Below are positions 49,417 to 55,317 of a DNA stretch of 55,317 nucleotides, piece after piece (the stretch's first letter is position 1; every line of letters starts with the position of its first letter). Location: assembly GCA_030619925.1 (NCBI GenBank), contig JAUXAL010000018.1:1-55317 (forward strand), given 5' to 3'. The notes below the pieces were generated by a model that saw nothing but the letters and a program-made list of their open reading frames with translations, was not told where the DNA came from and ran no database searches. This DNA is from Phycisphaerae bacterium (GTDB lineage: Bacteria; Planctomycetota; Phycisphaerae; Sedimentisphaerales; Anaerobacaceae). Made by a program: the position numbers and the translations under genes.

Positions 49417-50394
49417 TCACCTCCTCAATTTTTGTATATAATCACACAAATAGTTTGCTACAGTGGAGTGTCCTTTCTCAGAAAAATGAGCTTGATCAAT
49501 AAACTGGCTTTCATCCCCATTGTGATATACAGCTCTATAAGTGGAAATAACTAAAATGTCGTTTTCTCTGCAAAACTCTTCAATCATCTGAAAAACAACA
49601 CTGTTTTCATTTCCCTCTCCAAAATAGAAATACCCTCGTGGTGGCAAAAGCGATATTGTAAAAAGTCCTCCTTTGTTTTCCACCATGTTTTTTATTTCTA
49701 TCAAGTTATTTTTAAAATCCGACCATGCTTCTTCGTCAGGCTTTTTTTGAATCAAATTGTAATACCACTTGTCTTTGTCGATGCTCTTAGCTTCTCTTTT
49801 TCTTCTTCTAATCTCTTTAAAAGCATGAATCGCTTTAAAAAACATTGGACTATATTTTTTTGATAGATGTAAATTACGTTTATATGTTTCCTTAATCATC
49901 TTTTTGCTATTTTCATTAGACATTATGTCATTTGAACAAAAACTGTACACGACAAGATACAAGTTATTAACATTTGCGAAAATTCTTTCAAAGGCCAACT
50001 TTATTTGATATAGAGAGTAGCCACCAAAACCAGCATTTATTACTTCATAATTATCTTTTTCGCTCTTTAATTTTTCTGAAATAATTCCCGAAAATGTCTT
50101 TTCTTCAGAAACAGCCTGTCCCATAGTTACAGAATCACCAATCAATACTATCTTATAGCTACCATTCTCTAAATCTATTTCTCCTCCTCTTATCCCCAAA
50201 CTATTAAATCTCAATATGTGCCCATAACCCTTTTGGCCCCGACGTCCCGCAAATATCCACCCTAATTCGCTATCTGGGATTACAACCGACTTGGGAAAAA
50301 CTGAGGAATAATAAATAAACGAAAAAAGCTCTAATAACAATATTGTAATAACGGTCGAAGCAAGCATAGTCAATAATTTTTCTTTAAGTTTCAT
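49417..50394 (-). CDS. SGNH/GDSL-hydrolase-like protein, AT-rich
   Basis: 325 residues. N-terminal membrane anchor (LLTMLASTVITILLLELFSF), IVLIGDSVTMGQAVS (block I), NAGFGGYSLYQ (block II), YSFCSNDIMS (block III) and DQAHFSEKGH (block V with catalytic Asp-His). Much richer in A and T than all neighbours, which indicates recent transfer. AGGA lies 7 nt before the ATG. It heads the carbamoyltransferase unit (78 bp upstream). Probably an O-acyl esterase or transferase on a surface polysaccharide. Confidence 0.85.
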   Translation of the reverse strand: MKLKEKLLTMLASTVITILLLELFSFIYYSSVFPKSVVIPDSELGWIFAGRRGQKGYGHILRFNSLGIRGGEIDLENGSYKIVLIGDSVTMGQAVSEEKTFSGIISEKLKSEKDNYEVINAGFGGYSLYQIKLAFERIFANVNNLYLVVYSFCSNDIMSNENSKKMIKETYKRNLHLSKKYSPMFFKAIHAFKEIRRRKREAKSIDKDKWYYNLIQKKPDEEAWSDFKNNLIEIKNMVENKGGLFTISLLPPRGYFYFGEGNENSVVFQMIEEFCRENDILVISTYRAVYHNGDESQFIDQAHFSEKGHSTVANYLCDYIQKLRR

Positions 50395-50505
50395 TCTTGC
50401 AATCCTGCAGTAACCCAGGTGAGTGCAAAGGTCCCTAAAAGGTCAAGAATCATCATAACGTACACAACGTGACAGCGTACGTCAACGGCCAAGACCAGGA
50501 AAACC

Positions 50506-50568
50506 CAGACTCCAGACTCCAGACTTTGAGTCTTTGGTCTTGAGTCGTTGGTCTTGGGTCTTGGAGAA
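50506..50568. repeat. Heptanucleotide array (CAGACTC / TTGGTCT words)
   Basis: Nine units: CAGACTC, CAGACTC, CAGACTT, TGAGTCT, TTGGTCT, TGAGTCG, TTGGTCT, TGGGTCT, TGGAGAA. The two halves are complementary. Confidence 0.88.
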
Positions 50569-50690
50569 TGGAGTACTTGCTGCAAAAATTCAGGAAGACA
50601 AATCCGCCATACGTGTGGTGGACAAGTATGCCAGGAAAACGGATTGGGATGAGCAGGAGAGATTTCAGCGTTACATCAAGCAACACCGTA

Positions 50691-50719
50691 TTAATCCGCC
50701 GCGCGAATGGCGGATTAAA
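50691..50719. repeat. Family-A palindrome, intergenic
   Basis: TTAATCCGCC and GGCGGATTAA are perfect 10-bp arms around the 8-nt loop GCGCGAAT. Confidence 0.85.
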
Positions 50720-50750
50720 CTAATCCCGTACAAACATTATGAAAACAAAT

Positions 50751-50776
50751 AATCTTGACTGTCGTCAGACAAGTTT
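50751..50776. repeat. 26-bp dispersed imperfect palindrome, copy 2
   Basis: Identical over 26 bp to 26375-26400. Confidence 0.85.
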
Positions 50777-50850
50777 GGTATCCATGCGTCCTCCACGGGA
50801 TGCCCCACCACGGCATTACGGCGTGGAATTGGGACAAGGAACTGTGCATT

Positions 50851-50913
50851 TCTCGATACTCGATTCTCGATGCTCGTCCCTCGTCTCTCGTCACTCGTCT
50901 CTCGTAGTTCATG
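50851..50913. repeat. Heptanucleotide array (TCTCGAT / TCTCGTC words)
   Basis: Nine units: TCTCGAT, ACTCGAT, TCTCGAT, GCTCGTC, CCTCGTC, TCTCGTC, ACTCGTC, TCTCGTA, GTTCATG. Confidence 0.88.
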
Positions 50914-50934
50914 CAAAGAGATTGTCCAACAGAC

Positions 50935-50958
50935 TTGACCCGCCCAACCAACGGCGGG
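50935..50958. repeat. Family-A palindrome abutting a promoter
   Basis: CCGCC-CAACCAAC-GGCGGG (50940-50958) preceded by TTGAC (50935-50939) and followed by TTGAG (50959-50963). The right-hand flank forms the -35 box of the next promoter. Confidence 0.8.
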
Positions 50959-50986
50959 TTGAGATTTCAAGCATTAGTGATATAAT
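50959..50986 (+). promoter_or_regulatory. Candidate promoter for the pectate lyase gene
   Basis: TTGAGA (50959-50964), 16-bp spacer, TATAAT (50981-50986), about 105 bp before the start codon. The -35 hexamer directly abuts the palindrome. Confidence 0.6.
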
Positions 50987-51001
50987 GTTGTCTTATCATA
51001 C

Positions 51002-51078
51002 ATTGTTCGTAGTTCATTGTTCATGGTTGTTGGTTGAGCATCTATGAACTACGAACTCATAACTATGAACTAAACTTG
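51002..51078. repeat. Heptanucleotide hairpin array in the pectate lyase leader
   Basis: Eleven units: ATTGTTC, GTAGTTC, ATTGTTC, ATGGTTG, TTGGTTG, AGCATCT, ATGAACT, ACGAACT, CATAACT, ATGAACT, AAACTTG. It uses the same words as 40392-40468 and also folds back on itself. It lies between the promoter and the start codon. Confidence 0.88.
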
Positions 51079-51090
51079 GTGACGAAAAAA

Positions 51091-52668
51091 ATGATGAAAA
51101 ATGTGAAAAGAATCGTGCTTCGTAGCGAACTACTTCGCAGAGTAGCAGTGGCTGCCGCCTGGCTGTTGTTTGTGGGATTTTGCGGAACCGCCCACGGACT
51201 CGTGCTTCGTAGCGAGCTACTTCGCAGAGTAGCAGAGGACGGGCTGCGGGAAGCGGCGATTCAGGCGATGGCAAAAGCAACCCGGTTCGCCACGACGGAG
51301 GTGGCGACTCGCGGCGGGTATCTCTGGAAGTACAAAAGCGATCTGTCGATGCGTGAAGGGGAAGGAGCGGCCACGCCTTCGATGATCTGGGTGCAGCCGC
51401 CGGGGACGCCGGCGGTAGGGATGGCATTTCTGGAGGCGTACGAAGCGACCGCCGATTCGGTGTATCTGGAGGCGGCTCGGGATGCCGCCCGTGCGCTGGT
51501 GTGGGGGCAGCTGGCGTCCGGAGGATGGGACTATGCGATAGATTTTGATCCGAAGAGAAGCAGGCGGTGGTACTATCGGCGGGATGCAGAGGCGGGAGAT
51601 ATCAACCAGGCCGAAAGGCGGAATCGGACCACGCTGGACGACAACACAACCCAGAGCGCCCTGCGTCTGTTGATGCGGGCCGATAAGGCGCTGAACGTCG
51701 AGGACAGGGAGATTCACCAGGCGGCAATGTACGCGCTGGATGCATTGCTGAAGGCACAGTATCCAAACGGGGCCTGGCCGCAGCGGTACGAGACATTTCC
51801 GGATCCTGAACAATTTCCGGTAAAGCAGGCCCGGTATCCGGAGAGCTGGTCCAGGACGTATCCCGAAAAACGGTATTTCATGCTGTACACGTTCAACGAC
51901 GGAGCGATTTCAGATGTGATTGAGACGATGATCGAGGCGTATCATACGTACGCCGACGAGCGGTTCCTGGAAGCCGCGAAGCGCGGAGGCCAGTTTCTGA
52001 TCCTGGCGCAGATGCCGGACCCGCAGCCGGCCTGGGCCCAGCAGTACAATGTGGATATGGAGCCGGCCTGGGCACGATGGTTCGAACCGCCGGCGATTAC
52101 CGGTGGCGAGTCGTTTAGAGTCATGGGGACATTGATGGGCCTCTACCTGGAAACGGGAGAGCAACGGTATCTGGAACCGATTCCCCGGGCGCTGGCCTGG
52201 GCCGAACGGTCGGTGCTGCCGGATGGACACCTTGCCCGGTTCTACGAGCTGGAAACCAACAGGCCGCTCTACTTCACCCCGGACCGCAGGATGACCTACG
52301 ACGATGAAAACTTGCGGCCTGGTTATTCATTCAAGGTGCCGGGATCACGACTCAAGAGCACAGAAGCGTATTACAAACGGATTCGCAAACAAGGCCGCGA
52401 AGCGATTTTGAGGCAGCGCAGTCCACAGGACGCCTTGCGGCGGGAAAGGCTTGCCCGCCCAAGCCACGGCGGGCGAGGTTCAAAGGTCGATCCGGAACAG
52501 GTGCGGGCGGTGATCGAGGCTCTGGACGTGCGGGGTCGGTGGGTTGAGCACGGTACCCTGCGAGATCCGGAAAACCGGGAAAAGCGAATTAAGACGAGAG
52601 TGATTTCGTGTCGGACGTTCAACCGGAACCTAACCCTGCTGGCGAGATACATCAAAGGCAACAACTAA
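51091..52668 (+). CDS. Secreted PL10-like pectate lyase
   Basis: 525 residues from ATG 51091 (GGTG upstream; ATG 51094 and GTG 51079 also possible). After a signal peptide (VAVAAAWLLFVGFCGTAHG) comes an alpha-barrel with pectic acid lyase motifs NRTTLDDNTTQSALRLLM, YPNGAWPQRYE, LYTFNDGAISDVIETM and ARFYELETNRPLYF. It cleaves polygalacturonate by beta-elimination. The signal peptide is bracketed by two copies of a 35-bp repeat, giving VLRSELLRRVA twice, and a family-A palindrome adds LARPSHGGRG near residue 456; both look like insertions. Possibly cotranscribed with the PhoD-like gene 30 bp downstream. Confidence 0.87.
   Translation: MMKNVKRIVLRSELLRRVAVAAAWLLFVGFCGTAHGLVLRSELLRRVAEDGLREAAIQAMAKATRFATTEVATRGGYLWKYKSDLSMREGEGAATPSMIWVQPPGTPAVGMAFLEAYEATADSVYLEAARDAARALVWGQLASGGWDYAIDFDPKRSRRWYYRRDAEAGDINQAERRNRTTLDDNTTQSALRLLMRADKALNVEDREIHQAAMYALDALLKAQYPNGAWPQRYETFPDPEQFPVKQARYPESWSRTYPEKRYFMLYTFNDGAISDVIETMIEAYHTYADERFLEAAKRGGQFLILAQMPDPQPAWAQQYNVDMEPAWARWFEPPAITGGESFRVMGTLMGLYLETGEQRYLEPIPRALAWAERSVLPDGHLARFYELETNRPLYFTPDRRMTYDDENLRPGYSFKVPGSRLKSTEAYYKRIRKQGREAILRQRSPQDALRRERLARPSHGGRGSKVDPEQVRAVIEALDVRGRWVEHGTLRDPENREKRIKTRVISCRTFNRNLTLLARYIKGNN
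51114..51235. repeat. 35-bp in-frame direct repeat around the signal peptide
   Basis: CGTGCTTCGTAGCGA begins both copies (51114-51148 and 51201-51235), which differ by one base and lie 87 nt (29 codons) apart. Each contains the hairpin GCTACT-TCGCAG-AGTAGC or a one-base variant. Confidence 0.9.
52455..52473. repeat. Intragenic palindrome, family A (pectate lyase)
   Basis: CCGCC-CAAGCCAC-GGCGGG in frame, loop again 8 nt. Confidence 0.8.
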
Positions 52669-52698
52669 GAATGCAAAGAAAGAGGGCAGACTTGCAAG

Positions 52699-54222
52699 AT
52701 GAAAAAGAAGACTGAATCGAGAAATCGGAAGGCGAAACCTCTCGTCCATAAGATTGGAATTGCCGCCATGCTCGTATTGGCCGGCCTGTCCGTTTCTGCG
52801 TCGGCTGCGCGAGGTGCGAAAGGCGCCGTGCACCAGGCCAACGGGGTCAAGATCGGCGAGGTGACGCAAACCCGGGCGATCATCTGGACCCGCCTCACAC
52901 GGAATCCGCAAATCCGCTGGGATGGGGTCACCTGGCCGGACGTCAAGGGGAAAAAACCCAGCGGCGACGGAGCCCAGGGACGCTACGAATATCGCGCTCC
53001 GCAGATTCCAAAAGGGCATATCCTGAGAGACATGGAACATATCGTTCCCGGCGTTCCCGGTCAAACGCGCGTTGTTTATTGGCCGGAAAGTGGCAAGGGC
53101 GCGAAAAGGAAAACCCCGTGGTTCAACGTCGACCCAGCCCGCGATTTCACCCGTCAATTCGTTCTGAAAAACCTGAAGCCTGACACGGAGTATGGATTGA
53201 CAGTCCTCGGTCGCGTTTCCGCCGGAACGGCGGCCTCTTGCGAGGTCAAAGGCCGTTTCAAAACCGCTCCCGTGCCGAATGTCCCGGCTAAGGTTGTCTT
53301 CACGGTTGTAACAGGGCAGGGGTTCCATCGCCGCGATGACGAAAAGAACGGCCACAAGATATACCCCCTGATGCAGGCGCTCAAGCCCAGTTTCTTCGTC
53401 CACACGGGCGATATCGTCTACTACGACAAGCGCCGGCCGGTCGCGCACTCTGTTGAGCTGGCCCGCCTGAAATGGAACCGCATGTACGCCCTGCCGTTTC
53501 AGCGCGCTTTTCACAACGTGGTGGCGAGTTACTTTATCAAGGACGACCACGACACCTGGCAGAATGACTGCTGGCCGACCATGAAAAACGACCGGATGAG
53601 GGATTTCACCTTCAAGGAAGGCCTCGGCATTTTTCCCGAACAGGTCCCGATGGGCCAGAGAACGTACCGCACCGTCCGGTGGGGCAGGGACCTGCAGATA
53701 TGGCTCGTTGAAGGCCGCGATTTCCGCAGCGCGAACACTATGGTCGACGGTCCGAACAAAACCATCTGGGGCAGGGAGCAGATCGCCTGGTTCAAGCGTA
53801 CAGTCCGGGAATCCGACGCGACGTTCCGGGTCTTGATAAGCCCAACCCCGCTCGTCGGCCCCGACCGCGAGAACAAAAAGGACAACCACTCGAACAAAAA
53901 CTTCAAGTACGAGGGCGACATACTGAGGAAGTTCATCAGCAGCCAGAAAAACATGATGGTGGTTTGCGGCGACCGGCACTGGCAGTACGTTACCGTGGAC
54001 GATGAGACTGGTCTGCGGGAGTATTCGACCGGCCCCACCAGCAACGCCCACGCCGGAGGTTTCAGGGCCGAATACCGCGGCCCCGAGCACCGCTACCTGA
54101 ACATCGTCGGGGGTTTCCTGTCGGGAACGGTCGAGCGGATCGATGGAAAAGCGACGCTGACATTTCGTCACTATAGCGTCAATGGCGATGTTCTCAATGA
54201 GGACCGTCTGGTCGCCGAGTGA
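52699..54222 (+). CDS. PhoD-like alkaline phosphatase/phosphodiesterase
   Basis: 507 residues with a signal peptide (IGIAAMLVLAGLSVSASAA). N-terminal Fn3-like PhoD_N part (VKIGEVTQTRAIIWTRL), then a calcineurin-like catalytic domain: VHTGDIVYYD, FIKDDHDTWQND, VCGDRHWQYVTVD supply Asp, Asn and His metal ligands. Exported metallophosphoesterase; in planctomycetes such genes often lie with sulfatases and lyases. It starts 30 bp after the pectate lyase stop. Confidence 0.87.
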   Translation: MKKKTESRNRKAKPLVHKIGIAAMLVLAGLSVSASAARGAKGAVHQANGVKIGEVTQTRAIIWTRLTRNPQIRWDGVTWPDVKGKKPSGDGAQGRYEYRAPQIPKGHILRDMEHIVPGVPGQTRVVYWPESGKGAKRKTPWFNVDPARDFTRQFVLKNLKPDTEYGLTVLGRVSAGTAASCEVKGRFKTAPVPNVPAKVVFTVVTGQGFHRRDDEKNGHKIYPLMQALKPSFFVHTGDIVYYDKRRPVAHSVELARLKWNRMYALPFQRAFHNVVASYFIKDDHDTWQNDCWPTMKNDRMRDFTFKEGLGIFPEQVPMGQRTYRTVRWGRDLQIWLVEGRDFRSANTMVDGPNKTIWGREQIAWFKRTVRESDATFRVLISPTPLVGPDRENKKDNHSNKNFKYEGDILRKFISSQKNMMVVCGDRHWQYVTVDDETGLREYSTGPTSNAHAGGFRAEYRGPEHRYLNIVGGFLSGTVERIDGKATLTFRHYSVNGDVLNEDRLVAE

Positions 54223-54315
54223 CGGTTTTGTCCGACTATTTGTTCGCGTCTCGCAGGTTTGAGCCTCGGTGCCCTGAGTTTTCATAATGCTTTGTAGAGA
54301 ACTTGAGACATCTCT

Positions 54316-54344
54316 TTGATTCTTAGCTTCAGAACAGGTATAAT
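54316..54344 (+). promoter_or_regulatory. Sigma-70-like promoter for the last prepilin gene
   Basis: TTGATT (54316-54321), 17-bp spacer, TATAAT (54339-54344), 68 bp before the start codon. Confidence 0.65.
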
Positions 54345-54375
54345 TATTCTTAGACTTTGAATGCCGCCTCACAAC

Positions 54376-54401
54376 AAACTTGTCTGACGACAGTCAAGAT
54401 T
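54376..54401. repeat. 26-bp dispersed imperfect palindrome, copy 3 (inverted)
   Basis: Reverse complement of 26375-26400. It lies in the presumed 5' leader, directly before the GGAG ribosome-binding site of the prepilin gene. Confidence 0.85.
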
Positions 54402-54412
54402 GGAGTATCGTC

Positions 54413-55174
54413 ATGAACGAGCAAAGAGGTTTCACTCTGATAGAACTGTTGGTGGTAATCGCTATCATTGCGTTACTGATGGCGATATTGATGCCGGCGC
54501 TGCAGCGGGTAAAGAAGCAGGCAAAAGTGGTTGCCTGCCAGTCAAATCTGAAACAATGGGGTACTGTCTTCTTAATGTATGCTAATGAGAATGACGGCTC
54601 TTTTTTAAGCGGTTTGATTGACGGCAGTAGTAGTGGTGCCGGTAAGTATTGGTGGGTTGTTCCGCTGGAGTCATATTATCAGGATGGAACGATACGTTTG
54701 TGCCCGATGGCCACAAAGCCTTACACTCAAGGAGGCCGGGCCCCGTTTGGGGCGTGGATCACTGACAGAGGTCACGCTGGCAGCTATTCTCCTAATGGGT
54801 GGCTTTGTAATCCACCAATGGGAATGAAAACATTACATGGACGTACCACCGAATATAACTGGAGAAGTCTTAATCTTAAAGATGCAGGCAACATACCGCT
54901 GTTTTTGGACTGCTCCTGGGATGATGCCTGGCCGAGCCAAACCGATGAACCTCCGGCTTATGATGGCAATGTGGTAGAGTCGCCCAATGTTGATGAGATG
55001 AAGCGGTTCTGCATCAACCGACACGACGGGTTTGTGAGCGGCGCTTTTGTGGATTTTTCTATCAGAAAGATAGGGCTCAAGGAGTTGTGGAAGTTGAAAT
55101 GGCATCGAGGCTATAGAATAAACGACCCTTCACCGGTCTGGCCGGATTGGATGAAGCGTTTTAAGGACTATTGA
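54413..55174 (+). CDS. Prepilin-type protein
   Basis: 253 residues starting [31 protein letters not shown], a type III leader and N-terminal helix. The C-terminal domain (RLCPMATKP, GNIPLFLDCSWDDAWP, NRHDGFVSGAFVDFSIRKIGLKELWKLKWHRGY) is a pseudopilin-like globular part of the type that is abundant in Phycisphaerae. ATG 54413 has GGAG 7 nt upstream, the same GGAGTAT-ATG spacing as the genes at 12364 and 13168; the ORF start 33 nt upstream lies in the 26-bp repeat and is rejected. Function unknown. Confidence 0.87.
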   Translation: MNEQRGFTLIELLVVIAIIALLMAILMPALQRVKKQAKVVACQSNLKQWGTVFLMYANENDGSFLSGLIDGSSSGAGKYWWVVPLESYYQDGTIRLCPMATKPYTQGGRAPFGAWITDRGHAGSYSPNGWLCNPPMGMKTLHGRTTEYNWRSLNLKDAGNIPLFLDCSWDDAWPSQTDEPPAYDGNVVESPNVDEMKRFCINRHDGFVSGAFVDFSIRKIGLKELWKLKWHRGYRINDPSPVWPDWMKRFKDY

Positions 55175-55192
55175 GCAGCACCAAAAAAGAAT

Positions 55193-55317
55193 AAATCCTA
55201 AATTCTAATCTCTAAACTCTAAACAATCTCAAATCTCAAAATCCTAATGTTCAAAACGCCGTTGTTTGGGATTTGGAATATTGGGTCATTAGAATTTGTT
55301 TAGGATTTAGTATTTAG
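55193..55317. repeat. Heptanucleotide array at the window end
   Basis: About 18 units in continuous register, from AAATCCT, AAATTCT, AATCTCT, AAACTCT through TGTTTGG, GATTTGG to GTTTAGG, ATTTAGT. Early and late words are complementary, giving a long hairpin. The array runs to the window edge. Confidence 0.85.

Larger units (their letters stand above)
50395..50958. other. Repeat-rich intergenic region without a supported gene
   Basis: Contains heptanucleotide arrays (50506-50568, 50851-50913), two family-A palindromes (50691-50719, 50935-50958) and the 26-bp repeat (50751-50776). Between 50568 and 50750 two overlapping frames look weakly protein-like (for example SAIRVVDKYARKTDWDEQER), but neither has a ribosome-binding site and one crosses a palindrome, so I call no gene; a decayed gene fragment is possible. 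Confidence 0.6.

Noticed and set aside
1-55317. tRNA or rRNA genes
   Set aside because: No cloverleaf with a GTTCRANNC T-loop and matching acceptor stem, and no rRNA core sequence, was seen by eye; a covariance-model search would be needed to exclude them fully.

Overview
The window reads as a chromosomal segment of a planctomycete, most likely of the class Phycisphaerae (Sedimentisphaerales-like). This is inferred from the gene set, not from a marker gene. It includes two Tat-exported sulfatases, a DUF1080 protein, a Gfo/Idh/MocA oxidoreductase with a Tat signal, a PL10-like pectate lyase, a PhoD-like phosphatase, large LamG proteins, and several orphan prepilin-like proteins with the [22 protein letters not shown] leader type. 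No rRNA, tRNA, CRISPR array, transposase or integrase was recognised.

Layout. 1-3655: the end of one secreted LamG-type protein and a complete paralogue. 3863-12199: a DUF362 protein, a 34-unit 7-bp repeat array, then an ABC-2/Gld-like unit (ATPase, permease, GldG-like, DUF4340) followed by a HEAT-repeat protein. 12364-17274: two tandem prepilin-like genes, a sugar-phosphate isomerase-like gene, a sulfatase and a DUF1080 gene. 17322-22501 (minus): a lipid or envelope export-like unit of MMPL/RND protein, DUF2892, LolA-like protein and outer-membrane protein. 22800-26470: an AT-rich, repeat-dense islet of small unknown genes, including a protein made of three zinc-ribbon repeats and a possible PD-(D/E)XK nuclease.

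26476-33608: mntP on plus. On minus lie a metal permease, lactate dehydrogenase, a ferredoxin protein, a zinc ribbon and an Rrf2 regulator with a clear promoter/operator, then arsC, a TIGR02757 protein and a TolC-like protein. 33648-40062 (minus): a dense oxygen-defence cluster of rubrerythrin, exported nickel superoxide dismutase, thiol peroxidase, flavodiiron protein, desulfoferrodoxin, a broken ferritin, a rubrerythrin-like protein, a flavin reductase-rubredoxin fusion and zwf. This set suits an anaerobe that meets oxygen: superoxide and peroxide are reduced by rubredoxin-linked enzymes, and zwf can supply NADPH. 40475-45041: sulfatase, small ORF, MBL-fold hydrolase, Gfo/Idh oxidoreductase. 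45262-50394: two SGNH-type genes of very different base composition flanking a carbamoyltransferase-SxtJ-DUF5989 unit. 51091-55174: pectate lyase, PhoD-like phosphatase, prepilin-like gene.

The most unusual content is repeat biology. At least thirteen intergenic arrays share a strict 7-bp period and keep register while the repeated word changes; some run into genes (truncated ferritin, sulfatase tail). Independently, short palindromes of about 24 nt sit in frame inside at least seven coding sequences. The cleanest case is an 8-codon insertion in the leader of one of two adjacent prepilin paralogues.
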